From positions 474,501 through 538,500 of the forward strand of contig JACVTC010000112.1 of the NCBI GenBank assembly GCA_016946835.1: a stretch of 64,000 nt of DNA, in the 5' to 3' direction. Shown in pieces: positions 23,482 to 36,584 of the stretch. The translations under genes were made by a program, and so were the position numbers. Source of the stretch: Neocallimastix lanati (nom. inval.). Taxonomy: Eukaryota > Neocallimastigomycota > Neocallimastigomycetes > Neocallimastigales > Neocallimastigaceae. The first letter of the stretch is position 1. The number at the start of each line of letters is the position of its first letter. The notes beneath the pieces are model-generated. The model saw only the letters and a program-made list of their open reading frames with translations, was not told the origin of the DNA and ran no database searches.

Positions 23482-23829
23482 CAGATTATGTATATTGATT
23501 GAATTATAATGAATATAATATTATTAATAATTAATAATAATTATATTTAATTATTATTAGATAATTTAAATTATTATATGAAAAAATGGTTATATTTATA
23601 ATTTTTATTTATATATTAATAAATATTATGACTTTATTAATTCTATTACTTTGCTTTTAAAAAAATATTCTAAATTATATATTTACTATTTCCTTTTTAT
23701 AAATAATGTGCTTTATACTTAATAAAATTATTACTATTATTTATTATTAAATTTTTATTTTATTTTATTTTTTATTTTTTATTTTTTTTATTTTATATTT
23801 TTTATATTTTTTATATTTTTTTTATTTTA

Positions 23830-23860
<31 letters not shown>

Positions 23861-24190
23861 TTTCTAATATTTATCCATATACATTTTCAAACTAGAATTT
23901 TTAAAATTTAGCCAATCAACCATTATAATAATTTATTCTTTTAAAATAAGATATATATATATAATTTTTTTTTTTTTTTTTAATTTTTTTATATATATTT
24001 ATTAATCATAAAAAAACTAACTTAAATAATAATAAGAAAAGACTTATTATGGATTATATTTCATATTTTACTGTTTTATAAAGTTCTTGATTTATCATAA
24101 TTATTCTAATATTTCTTTCTGAGAATATTTCACAAAAAATATCGAGAGTTCTTATGAGTTAATAATTTTTTTTTAAATTTTTTTTTTAAA
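23424..24190. other. AT-rich intergenic upstream of TIM54
   Basis: Long T run at 23453-23480 next to the start codon (minus strand reads A), (AT)n at 23829-23852. No gene seen. Confidence 0.6.
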
Positions 24191-24229
24191 ATATTTTTTT
24201 AATTATTAAAAATTTTATTTATTTTATTT

Positions 24230-26050
24230 TATTTTATTTAATCTGTACTTTAATATTTGATATTCTACTATTTATTTTATTTTATTTTATATTATTTTAT
24301 TTTATTTTATTTTATTTTATTTTATTTTATTTTATTTTATTTTATTTTATTTTATTTTATTTTATTTTATTTTATTCAATCTGTACTTTATATTTAATAT
24401 TCTACTATTTATTTTATTTTATTTTATTTTATTTATTTATTTATTTTATTTTATTTTATTTTATTTTATTTTATTTTATTTTATTTTATTTTATTTTATT
24501 TTATTTTATTTTATTTTATTTTATTTTATTTTATTTTATTTTATTTTATTTTATTTTATTTTATTTTATTTTATTTTATTTTATTTTATTCAATCTGTAC
24601 TTTATATTTAATATTCTACTATTTATTTTATTTTATTTTATTTTATTTTATTTTATTTTATTTTATTCAATCTGTACTTTATATTTAATATTCTACTATT
24701 TATTTTATTTTATTTTATTTTATTTTATTTTATTTTATTTTATTTTATTTTATTTTATTTTATTTTATTTTATTTTATTTTATTTTATTTTATTTTATTT
24801 TATTTTATTTTATTTTATTTTATTTTATTTTATTTTATTTTATTTTATTTTATTTTATTTTATTTTATTTTATTTTATTTTATTTTATTTTATTTTATTT
24901 TATTTTATTTTATTTTATTTTATTTTATTTTATTTTATTTTATTTTATTTTATTTTATTTTATTTTATTTTATTCAATCTGTACTTTATATTTAATATTC
25001 TACTATTTATTTTATTTTATTTTATTTTATTTTATTCAATCTGTACTTTATATTTAATATTCTACTATTTATTTTATTTTATTTTATTTTATTTTATTTT
25101 ATTTTATTTTATTTTATTTTATTTTATTTTATTTTATTTTATTTTATTTTATTCAATCTGTACTTATATTTATATTCTACTATTTATTTTATTTTATTTT
25201 ATTTTATTTTATTTTATTTTATTTTATTTTATTCAATCTGTACTTATATTTATATTCTACTATTTATTTTATTTTATTTTATTTTATTTTATTTTATTTT
25301 ATTTTATTTTATTTTATTTTATTTTATTTTATTTTATTTTATTTTATTTTATTCAATCATCTGTACTTTATATTTAATATTCTACTATTTATTTTATTTT
25401 ATTTTATTTTATTTTATTTTATTTTATTTTATTTTATTTTATTTTATTTTATTTTATTTTATTTTATTTTATTTTATTTTATTTTATTTTATTTTATTTT
25501 ATTTTATTTTATTTTATTTTATTTTATTTTATTCAATCTGTACTTTACATTCATATTTCAATCCTTTTTATTTTATTTTATCTTATTTTATTCAATCTGT
25601 ACTTTATATTTAATATTCTACTATTTATTTTATTTTATTTTATTTTATTTTATTTTATTTTATTTTATTTTATTTTATTTTATTCAATCTGTACTTTATA
25701 TTTAATATTCTACTATTTATTTTATTTTATTTTATTTTATTTTATTTTATTTTATTTTATTTTATTTTATTTTATTTTATTTTATTTTATTCAATCTGTA
25801 CTTTATATTTAATATTCTACTATTTATTTTATTTTATTTTGTTTTATTTTATTTTATTTTATTTTATTAAATCTGTACTTTATATTAATATTTCTACCAT
25901 TTATTTTATTTTATTTTATTTTATTCAATCTGTACTTATATTTAATATTCTACTATTTATTTTATTTTATTTTATTCAATCTGTACTTATATTTAATATT
26001 CTACTGTTTATTTTATTTTATTTTATATACTTGTACTTATATTATTACAT
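24230..26050. repeat. Composite (TTTTA)n satellite with a repeated punctuation motif
   Basis: Arrays of the pentamer TTTTA, of very variable length, are interrupted about 17 times by a conserved block of about 37 bases beginning TTCAATCTGTACTTTATATT and continuing with ATATTCTACTATTTA. The block is far more constant than the arrays between. Variants include AATCATCTGTAC (25354), a diverged block near 25533, and shortened ones toward 26030. Relatives occur at 36.7-37.0 kb and, inverted, at 37.1 kb. Confidence 0.95.
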
Positions 26051-26174
26051 TCTTTATTTATTTATTTTACAAATAATTGAAAAACTAATTTTCAAAATTA
26101 ATATTAAGAATAATATTATATAATTAATATAATAATTTTAATTATATAATTAAAAATATTTATAAAATAAAGAA

Positions 26175-27542
26175 ATGAAAGATAATCTAATTATTGATGT
26201 AAATGAGTCTAACAAAGGAAAAGAGCAAATTATTATTAATAAGAAATATAAATTTAATTATTAATATATAAAAAAAGATAATTCCAAAGTTTATAAATGT
26301 ACCGAATATAAAAAAATTAATAAATGTAAATCTTTTATTATTTTAAATGATAAGAAAGAAATCTTAAAATATGATAGTTCACATATTCATCCTGAAAAAG
26401 AATACGATGTATCTCTATCAATAATGAAACATAAAATTAAAGATGGAATTGAAAAAAGCTCAATTCCTTTAGGTATAAAAATAAAACCCCTAAATAATAT
26501 AATTTCTAAAGAAATGGGACTTATATGTCCAGAATATAATTCAATTATATCCCAAATATCAAGAAATTTAAATAAAAAACTACCATCTAATGTACCAACA
26601 TTTGCTGATAGCTGAAATTCCTAGTGAATCTGAATATTATAAAACAAAGCGAGGTAAAAATTTTATGATATTCAAAAATTTTAATTTAATAATTTTTCAA
26701 TCTCCTTTTCAAGCAAAATTATTTAGAGAATATAACGATGATATATTTGTTGATAGTACATTTTTTTATTACCGCTAAATTTAGTTATCAAATATTTATT
26801 ACAAGAACTTATGCTAAAGAATTAGATAGTTTTTACACTACTTCTTATGCAATATTAAAAAATAAAGAACAAGAAACATATAAAATATTATTTTAAAAAT
26901 TAAAAAAAAAATGCTAATACATGTAACAATAATATTATAATTGAACCAAAAAATTTGCATTATAATTTTGAAAGAGGCATATCTAAAGTAGCAAAAACAA
27001 TATTTCCTAATACAAATATTAAATATTGCATTTGGCATTATAAAAAATTACTAGAAATTTAAAAAAATAAATTATGCTATAATGAAGTAAAAAATGATAA
27101 TAATATATTTATTTATTATGAAGCTATTTCAAATTTACAATTTATAAATCCTGAATACATATTTGATATTTATGATAAAACATATTTAATTGATTATGAT
27201 ATGAAATTTTGGAATTATTATAATAATATGGAGCATATAACAAACAATGCCTCAAAATCACTCAATAATTATTTAAATAATTTATTTCCAACAAAACCAT
27301 CTTTTTTATGAATTAATATATAAATTAAATGAACTTGAACATTTATCATATTATGATAATCAAAGAAAAATAAGAGGAATTTGGAAAATAAAAAAAGAGC
27401 AATAAATAAAGCTAATAAAATCAGTGTCTTAATTGAACGCTACAAAAATATTGAAGCCAAGTTAATTGATGCTAAATGTGATAGAAATAATATTATTAAT
27501 TTGTGGTTTGATTGTTTAGCTGATTTAAATATTATAATATAA
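26175..27542 (+). pseudogene. Decayed Mutator-like (MULE) transposase with FLYWCH-like N-terminus
   Basis: Broken frames in order show an N-terminal FLYWCH/WRKY-GCM1-like region (KVYKCTEYKKINKCKSF, then DSSHIHP), a helical segment (KEMGLICPEYNSIISQISRN), then YYKTKRGKNFMIF and DDIFVDSTFF, the position of the first catalytic Asp of MULE DDE transposases. After frameshifts come FSYQIFITRTYAKELDSF, the GISKVAKTIFPNTNIKYC and IWHYKKL block typical of the MULE W/H motif, and MEHITNNASKSLNNYLN. At the second acidic position the sequence reads HYNFER where DFE is usual. Several frameshifts and stops show it is dead. It directly follows the satellite. No terminal inverted repeats identified. Confidence 0.8.
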
Positions 27543-28489
27543 ATATTACTTTATATAATAAATAATTAAGAAATGAGGAATGACCAAATGAAATAATTAG
27601 AATTCTGTCATTCAAAAATATAATTTATAAAGCTTATTAAATTTATACAGTTTAAATAAATATTCAAATACAATGTATAATTAATAGTTTTATCATTATA
27701 ATTATTATTTTTTTTTAATAACATTTAAATAAAAGAATTATTATTAATAACATTTATATTTTTAATAACATTTATATTTTTATATAATTCTTTTATTAAT
27801 AACATTTAAATAAAAGAATTAATATTATAAAATCTAACCATTACATTATTTATTTAATTATTCACTTAATAATTAATTTAAAAATTGAAATAACAAAATA
27901 ATACAATAAAATAATATTATGTAGCATAATATAACTATAGCCACATATTTATATATATCACGTGAAAATTGGCGTAATGCAACCTCCCCAATATTATTTA
28001 AACACTTCTTTTTATTTTGTTTGAAGTCACCTTTTAAAACCTTTTTTTATTATTCATTTTATAAAATATTGATAGTAATAAAATAAATACAAAATATATG
28101 CTTAATATATAAATAAAAATTAATAATATTATATATAGTATATTATTACATTATAATATTAAATGAAATAAATCATTTTTATTTTTTTTTATAAGACTGG
28201 CTTCCTTTCAGCCATCATCGAGGGAGGAACAGGTTAGGCACTATCTACACTATCAATTATATACTAGCCACCAATATAAAAACCGGAAAGAAAGACTTTT
28301 ATTATTAACTTTTTTTTCTAAATACATTAAATTATAAGGCTCTTTCAGTATTGTTTAATTATATTTATATAATTATATTTATTATATATATAAGATAAAA
28401 AAAAGGATAATAATAACAAAGTAATAATTACAAATTGGTTAAAAAAAATATGTATTTTTAAATAAATAAAAAAATAAATAATACTTTTA
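27543..28489. other. AT-rich intergenic with two small GC bumps
   Basis: Short duplicated ATTAATAACATTTA motifs at 27730-27820. GC bumps at about 27955-28010 (contains CACGTG) and 28193-28295 (CTTTCAGCCATCATCGAGG and following) match nothing known to me; they may be degraded repeats. Confidence 0.45.
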
Positions 28490-28912
28490 TTATTATTTAT
28501 CATTTACTATTTATTATTTATTATTTATTATTCTATAAAGAATTTATTATTTAATGTTTATTATTTATATTTAATATTATTAATTATTTATCATTTATTA
28601 TTTATTATTTATTATTTATTATTTATTCATTATTTATTTATTATTTATTATTTATTATTCTATAAAGAATTTATTATTATTTATTATTATATTGTTTATT
28701 ATTTATTATTTATTATTTATTATTTATTATTTATTATTTATTATTTATTATTCTATAAAGAATTTATTATTATTTATTATTATATTGTTTATTATTTATT
28801 ATTTATTATTTATTATTTATTATTTATTATTTATTATTTATTATTTATTATTTATTATTTATTATTTATTATTTATTATTTATTATTTATTATTTATTAT
28901 TTATTATTAAAG
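28490..28912. repeat. (TTATTTA)n satellite with CTATAAAGAATTTATTAT insertions
   Basis: Seven-base TTATTTA units form arrays punctuated three times by TTCTATAAAGAATTTATTAT (about 28531, 28658, 28751). Same principle as the 24-26 kb satellite with a different core and a different punctuation block. Confidence 0.9.
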
Positions 28913-29689
28913 GATTATAAAAAAGATTAAATATTAATAATAATGGAAAATAGTTCCTCATTTATTATCTTTTTATTATTAATATATATATATTCTTTCA
29001 TCATCATACAGAAATTAAAATACGGTTATGTAATAAATAAATGAATATGTAATAAATTTTATATTACATTAAAAAATTTTTTAAAATACTTATATATATT
29101 TAATGTTAATAATAATTTAGTATAAATTTTATTCCGGAATGATAGCCAATATTATTTATACTATAATAATATATAAAGATTTAGTAATATACTAAAAGAA
29201 AAAAATAATTATTCATTTTTAAACTTGAATATATGTAAAAAATTATATATAAATCTGAACTAAAAATATATATAAAAACCAATTTTTTTATCATATAATT
29301 TATTTTACCATATAAAGTAGATTAAATTATCAAATAATTTATAATCAATAATCAATATAATATAATAAAATAATAGAAAAATTTTTTTTTCTGACATTAG
29401 TAATATATTATTAATATATATAAATATAAATTATTTTATTTATATATTCTTTCATTAAAAAAAAAAAAAATTTATATATTTCTTAAAAAATTATTTGAAT
29501 TAATAATTTGCTATTTTAAAATAAAAATTTATATATTTTTTATACTTAAAAAAAGTAAAATATAAATAATTTTTAAAAAATTGAAAAATAAAAATTATAC
29601 AAAAACAATTTTATTATTTTATATTAATCACATATTCATATAATTAAATATAATAAAATATACAAAGATAATAGTATAAGAATATTAAA
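28913..29689. other. AT-rich intergenic upstream of ISA2
   Basis: No coding signal; A/T runs only. Confidence 0.6.
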
Positions 29690-30645
29690 ATGCAAAATTT
29701 AATTGTAAAAAATTCGATTTCTAAAAATTTATTAAAGAATACTGCTTCACTCACTTTAATAAATAGTTTAAATAAATGTTCGTACCACAGATATTACTTA
29801 CAAAATAATAAATCATTTAAAATCTTAAATAAAAATTCTTTAAATACTTCAGTACTTACTGTTCCTTTAACAAATTCATTAATAAATTATTTCAATAATT
29901 CTTCTTCATACAAATTATATAGTACTGAAAGTAATAAATCAACTGAAGAAAATAAAAATAAAATAGAGGAAGATAAGAAGGATGTAGAAGAAGAGGAGGA
30001 AGAAGAGGAAGATGATGAAATAAAGAATATTAATGATATGAAAATTAAAATTACTGATGCAGCTGCTGAAGTAAGTTAATAGGATAAAATGACAATTAAT
30101 TAAAAAATAAAATCAATTTTTATTAAAATTTAAGTTTAGTGTCAATAAGCTTTTCTAATTGTTATAAATTAATAAAATTATCCATTAATATAAATAATAA
30201 TTTAGCGTTTAAATGAAATAAATGACAATTCAAAACAATATTTAAGAATTGTTGTAGAAGCTGGTGGTTGTCATGGTTTTCAATATTTACTAGATTTAAC
30301 CGAAAATATAGACCCAGACGATGATATGTAAGTTCAAATTATTTTATAAAAAAAAATTAAATTTCACTTAAAATTTTAATATTTGATATCTTTATAATAT
30401 TAAACTTTTTTAATTAATAATAAAGTGATAACAGAATTTTAAATAATGAACTAACACATATTAATTAAATAAATAGTATATTTGAAAAGAATGGTGCCAA
30501 AGTTGTTGTTGATACAATGTCATTACCATATATTGATGGTGCAACGCTAAACTTTAAAGACGATTTAATGGGTTCTTCGTTTGAAATTATTGATAATCCA
30601 AATGCAACTGAAAGTTGTGGATGTGGAAATTCATTCAGTGCTTAA
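29690..30645 (+). CDS. ISA2: Iron-sulfur cluster assembly protein ISA2 (A-type scaffold/carrier)
   Basis: Exons 29690-30070, 30206-30327 and 30477-30645 give 223 residues. A long basic, Ser/Asn-rich N-terminus without acids (about 1-75) looks like an organelle presequence, followed by an acidic run of Glu/Asp. The HesB/IscA domain spans about 115-223: EAGGCHGFQY, FEKNGAKVVVDTMSLPYIDG, DDLMGSSFEIIDNPNA and ESCGCGNSFSA, with the three conserved cysteines at about 149, 215 and 217. The SLPYIDGATLNF and GSSFEIIDNPNA blocks favour the Isa2/ISCA2 branch over Isa1. It helps mature [4Fe-4S] proteins in the mitochondrial matrix, or hydrogenosome matrix here. Introns are phase 0 and phase 2, with GTAAGT donors. 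Confidence 0.93.
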
Positions 30646-30818
30646 AATTTTCATATTAATTAAGAAATAAAAATTTATTTATATTAAATATATCTATTTA
30701 ATTAATTATTATCTTAAAACAAATAAAAATGAATTAGTAAAAAAATAGAAATTCAGTGTTATTTTTTTTTAAAATAAAAAAAAAATAAAAATAATTATAA
30801 AAATAATTATAAAAAAAG

Positions 30819-30863
<45 letters not shown>

Positions 30864-31371
30864 AATAAAAAAAGTTATTTAAAACAAAATACAATTAAAC
30901 CAAAATAAAAAGAATAAAGTAATTTAAAATATTTCGAACAAAAAAATAGAAAAATAACAATAAAATTATAATATCCAAAAATTATTATGTAAATTATTAG
31001 TGATTATTACAAAAATAATAATAATAAAAGTTTAAGAATAAATAAATTGAATTATTTTGAAGATCTGAAGATTTTTTTTTATTTTTATATTTAATTTTAT
31101 TTTTTTATTTTTTTATTTTTTTTTTTGAATAAGTTTATATTTTAAGAATTTTATGATATTTGATATAGATATCAAAGAAATTATATAAAGAAGTTATATA
31201 GTGAATTATATAAAGTTGTAAATTTATTAATTTATTCATTTGTTTATTTATTCATTTATTCATTTATTTGATTAGATATTTATCTATTCGTTTATTTATA
31301 ATATAAATTAATTAAAATTTTTTAATAATTTCCTTATTCTTTTGTTATTTCATAAATTTTAAAGATTTATA
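30646..31371. other. AT-rich intergenic between ISA2 and U1-C
   Basis: Contains an A run at 30828-30860 and (TTTATTCA)-type repeats at 31230-31270. Nothing coding. Confidence 0.6.
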
Positions 31372-33253
31372 ATGCCTAAATATTATTGTGGTAAATATTT
31401 CAATAATTAAAAATGATAAAACTGCTAAAAAAAGGATGTGGTAGTAATTGGAATAATTCAAATAAGTATTTTAAAAATGATGTTAAATTATTTATGATAC
31501 AATATGAAAAAGCAATCAATGGATGAATTTACAAATCTAATCTATTAAATTTAAATAATCATTTATTAATGTATCATGTAAAATATTCATATATATATAA
31601 ATTTCACCACATTTAATAACTAAAATTTGTATATTAAGAACATCCTTTGGAAATTAACTATTTTTTTAATGAAATTATTATTAATTTTAATATATAAAAA
31701 AAGAAAGTCTATTGAATTACACATTTTGTTAATTATTTTTTTTTAAAAAAAAAATAATAGAAATGAAAAAGAAAAATAATATATGAATGTTTTATTTTAT
31801 TTTTTTTTTTTTTTTTTTTTTTTTATAATATACATATATACATATATATAAATAAATGAAATCTCAGATTATATTAATTAAAATTAAATTATCAAAAAAA
31901 TACATATATATTATTAAATCAAATAAAATAAAATTTTCAATATATATATTAAAAAAAAAAAAAAAAAAAAGAATATTATTAAAATAATAAAAATATTTAA
32001 TATAAATGAGTAATAACTAAAATTATTCTTTTATTATATTATATTATAATACTAAAATTATAATATTCTTATATATTATGAAATTTAGATTATTGTGATG
32101 TTTTTTTGACACATGATTCTTCCTCAGTACGTAAATCACATAACGCTGGTTGGAAACATAAAACTCATGTTCAAAATTATTATAATGGTAAATTAATTAA
32201 TAAATATTACAATTATTTAACAATAAATAATATTGTACAATATCGAGTGCAAATTTAGAATTTTTCAAATTTTAAAAATCATAATATTATATATATAATT
32301 GCTAAAATAAAACATAATTATAAAAATAGCTTTAGGAAAAGATAAAATTCAAGAAGTTATTGATCAAATTACAAGAAATAAAAATGGTATATTTAAATAT
32401 ATTTTACTATATATAAAATTAATATATAACATTTGACAATAAGATTTTTAAATTTCATAAAATAATATAAAATGGATTATTAATAATCTAATATCTTTTA
32501 ATTCATTAACATCAAAGATCGAAATTTCCCACCATTATTGATGTCTTTCGCCAAACCTGGAATGGTTTTACCACCAAATTATCCATTACCTCCAGGAACT
32601 GAAAAAACTCGAAAACAACCTTCAAATCCAGCAAACCCAATAGCTCCTTCAAATCCTTCAAATCCAGCCCAACCGCCATTCCCAGTTCCACCATTTGGTA
32701 AACCAGGACAAATGCCACCACCAGGAATGAATCATCCAATTCCAGGTGCTCCTGGCGCTCCTGGCGCTCCACCAGGTGTTCCAATTAATAAAGGTGGTTT
32801 TCCACCTAGTATGCCACCACCATCATTAGGAGGTGTTCCTACCGGTGCTCCAGGTATGATGAATGCACCAATTCCAGGTGCTTCAGGTGCTCCTGGTGTT
32901 CCTGGTGTTCCTGGTATTCCAGGTGTACCAGGTACCCTTCCACCACCAGGTCTTCCATCTTCAATTCCCCCAACACATAATAATAACGACAATAAACCAA
33001 ATGAAACATTAAATGCACCTCCAGGAACTAATAAAAGATCTCATGATAGTGATGAAGTAAATGAAAAAGATGAATCATCAGAAAGTAAGTAAAAAATAAA
33101 AATGAAACTTATTATTACGATATTATACAAAAAAAATTATAATATATAATTATATATAAAAAAATAAAAATAAAATATTATTAATATTATTAACTTTTAT
33201 TATTATTATTATTATTATTTACTTATATTATAGATAAAAAAATCAAACATTAA
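31372..33253 (+). CDS. YHC1: U1 small nuclear ribonucleoprotein C (U1-C)
   Basis: Exons 31372-31390, 32089-32187, 32330-32386 and 32518-33084, with a likely last exon 33234-33253 (GTAAGT donor, ATAG acceptor, ending KKIKH); total 253 residues. If the last intron is kept, the frame stops at 33092 (249 residues). Exon 1 encodes only MPKYYC plus one base. Exon 2 continues [19 protein letters not shown] and GWKHKTH, giving the U1-C C2H2 zinc finger with C6, C9, H24 and H30. After it lie QNYYN and a short helix, then a Pro/Gly/Ala-rich tail ([20 protein letters not shown]), as in the family. U1-C stabilises pairing of U1 snRNA with the 5' splice site. The start was fixed by the invariant MPKYYCDYC, which requires the 698-base first intron. 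Confidence 0.93.
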
Positions 33254-34469
33254 ATTTTTAAAATAAATGAATAAAACCGTTCTATTAATTTATTTATAAT
33301 TATATCAATATTATATTATTATTTTACTTAAAAAAAAAATTTTTTTTAAAAAATTTTGAAAATACAGAAAAAAAAAAAAAAAGTGCAATAAAAAATGTAT
33401 ATATATAAATTAATATTTTATATAATAAAATAACACAAACTTATATTTAAATAATAATTTAATATTATACTAAAAGTTATTATTATAGTAATAATTAAGA
33501 TATTTTAATATAATATGTAGTAGTGGAAATTGTACTATATATAGAGTTATGTTACAATAACATAATAAATAAATGTTTTTTTTTTTTTTTTTTAAATTTT
33601 TTTAGTTAATAAAAATTAATATAGTATATCATAATTTAAAATAATTATTTTTTATAATTTTAATATATTTTATAATAAGGGTTAAGTAAATTTAGAAATA
33701 TTTATTTTTTTGTTTTAGAAAAATCTATAATTATTACTTTATATTTATATTAAATAAGCATTCTAAATGTTTTATTATATTTTATTAGATATATATATAT
33801 ATTTTATATTTAAATACTAATTTTTTACGTCTTATTTTTTATTTAAAAAAAAAAAAAAAGAAGTAAAAAAAAATGGAAGTATTTTACTACTTCTCTTTTT
33901 TTTTATTTGAAAAAAAAAAAAGAAGTAATAAAATACAAACTTTATTTTCGTGTAAGTAATTAAAAAAAATGTAAATATATTAAATAAAGGTACTAAAATC
34001 TTTTTCATTTATCCTTTTTAAAATTTAAATTTTATTATTTAATGTTAACATTTAATTGAATATTTTTTATTAAAGTTTTTAACCATCAAATTTTAAACTA
34101 AATTATTATTTTAAATGTATGAAAAAAAAATTTAAATAAATGTATTTTAATGCAATATTATGAAAACAAAATTAAATATACTTATAAAATCTATTAATAT
34201 AATTACTGAAAATAAGAAATGAAGAAAATGGTTTCTTTTAAAAATAATATTAAATTAAAATTTTAAATAATGAAATATATAACTTATAAAGTATATTGAA
34301 ATAACAAACAATTGTTAAAAATAAACAAAATAATAAATATAAATAATGCATTTATTAAAATATATGAAAATACTTATAATAATTACAAAGTCAATTATAA
34401 ATTTTAATATATATATATATATATAAAATGAGAAATAATTAATAAATCATTAATATAGAATTTTTATAG

Positions 34470-34513
<44 letters not shown>

Positions 34514-34591
34514 TAATAATATATATATATTTATACTTATTTTATATTGTTATTTACCCATGAAATATTATTATAGATTTAAATCCCAAAA
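33254..34591. other. Intergenic; right part is duplicated upstream flank of CHMP1 copy 1
   Basis: From about 33595 onward the sequence resembles 37685-38690 upstream of the second CHMP1 copy (shared AAAAATCTATAAT and TATATTAAATAAGC blocks). A palindromic A-run/GAAGTA...TACTTC/T-run lies at about 33846-33905. T run at 34478-34512. Confidence 0.6.
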
Positions 34592-34936
34592 ATGTTTGGT
34601 TTCAAAAGTAATGACGAAATTATATATGGTATCCTTTTCATGAAATAAAATAAAAAATGTATATATATTTATTTAATACAGATTTAATTATAGATATAAA
34701 TATATCTATATCTCTTTTATAAATATAAAATATTTTTTATTCTTAATCATAAATTCTTTTTTTATAAAATATTATTATTAAACCTGGATAATTAAATATT
34801 AATCAGAAGTTGTATTCCAATTAAAAGTAAAATTAATTAAAATTTTATTTATATTTGTTTAAAAATTAAATTTTTGTATCTAATTTTATTATTAAATTTT
34901 CATTTAATAATAAGTATTGAATGATATTAATCTTCT

Positions 34937-34976
<40 letters not shown>

Positions 34977-36058
34977 CTGTTTTTAGTTAACTTCTAAACA
35001 ATTTTATCGTAATTATAGGAAGTTCCAAAATGATGTAGTTTCGGAAAAGAAGAAAATAAAAAAAGTACAATATTTAATATTTTTTCTTTTTATAAGCAAA
35101 AAATTAAACAAAAAAAAAGTTGAAAATTAAATAATTAATTAAAAAAGAATACAAAATTTATGATTTTAGCTTTAAAATCATTAAATTTCAAAACAAAAAT
35201 TATTTTAATATATATTTAATCATTAAATATAACTTTAATATTAATATAATAATAATTTATGAAATGTTAATTAAAATAAAAAAAAAAAAAAAAAAGGCTA
35301 TTCAACAAGGTGATACTGAACGTGCAAAAATTTATGCTTCAAATGCTATTAGAAAGAAGAATGAAGGATTGAATTTTTTACGTTTAGCTAGTCGTATTGA
35401 TGCTGTTGCCAGTAGAGTTCAAACTACAGTTACAATTAGAACAGTTTCTAAAAGTATGGGTAATCTTGTTAAGGGTATGGATAAGGCTATGAAGAGCATG
35501 AATCTTGAACAAGTAATTATAAAATATTATTTTATTATAATAATAAATATATTATTTATTTATTCATTTATGTTTAAATACATTAATATATATAAATTAT
35601 TTTATATTATATTATATTATTGCTTTTCCATTTATTAATAAAATTTGTTTTAAAATAATATATAAATAATTATTAATAATTTTTTTTTATATATAAAAAA
35701 AATAGATTTCTGCTATTATGGACAAATTTGAATCTCAATTCGAAGATCTTGACGTTCAAACTCAAGTTATGGAAGGAACTATGAATCAAAGTACTACTTT
35801 AACTACTCCACAAGAAGAAGTTGATTCCTTAATGCAACAAGTTGCTGATGAACATGGTTTAGAATTGGATATGGAATTACCAGGAGCTGCTAACCATGCT
35901 CGTAAGTATCAATAAAATAAATAATTTTTTAAATATAAATAATATCAATAAATTTAATAAATAAATTTTTAAATATAAAATAAATAATATAATATAATAA
36001 AAAATATATATATATGTATTAATCAACATCTATTTATCTATTTATTTTATATTAAAAA

Positions 36059-36093
<35 letters not shown>

Positions 36094-36163
36094 TATTTTA
36101 GTTACTGGTGATAAGGAACAAGACTTATTAACTGAACGTCTTACCAAATTGAGAAATAGCTAA
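34592..36163 (+). CDS. DID2: ESCRT-III protein CHMP1/Did2, copy 1
   Basis: Six exons: 34592-34628, 34807-34826, 34987-35064, 35297-35512, 35706-35901, 36102-36163; 202 residues, the usual CHMP1 length. Visible: [100 protein letters not shown], and a C-terminal MIM1 helix [13 protein letters not shown] that would bind the MIT domain of Vps4 or Ist1. It acts in late ESCRT-III disassembly at endosomes and membrane scission. The front (exons 1-3: [16 protein letters not shown]) departs more from family consensus than copy 2. Starts at MFGFKSND. Confidence 0.93.
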
Positions 36164-36543
36164 ATATGAAATAGCCTTTATAAAAAAAAATTTTTTTTTT
36201 TTATAAAGACAAAATCATATTAATAAAGTAAAAATGAATAATAAATAACAATCAATAATAAAATTAATATTCATTGTATATATAATGCATATCATACAAA
36301 TAATATATATATATATAATAATATAAAATAGATTTTTTAAAGTTCGATAAATATATAAAAATTAACCCTTCCAAAAATTTAATAAAAATTTTTTATTTAA
36401 ACCATATATCGAATATTAAAAATATTATAAAATAATACATAATTTTAAATTAAAAATAAAATGAAAAACTTTTTATTTATTTATTTATTCAGAATTCCGA
36501 TACTATAATTAAGAATAAATGGTAAATTAATAATTTTTTGATT

Positions 36544-36584
<41 letters not shown>

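Noticed and set aside
24230-26050. CRISPR-like pattern of constant blocks separated by variable stretches
   Set aside because: The stretches between blocks are only pentamer arrays, no cas genes exist, and the window is eukaryotic.
25839-26123. Frame rich in Phe/Ile/Leu within the satellite
   Set aside because: Consists of TTTTA arrays and punctuation blocks only.
28692-28910. 72-codon frame of FIIYYLL repeats
   Set aside because: Translation of the seven-base satellite.
32512-32992. Reverse-strand Gly/Pro frames
   Set aside because: Antisense of the Pro/Gly-rich tail of U1-C.
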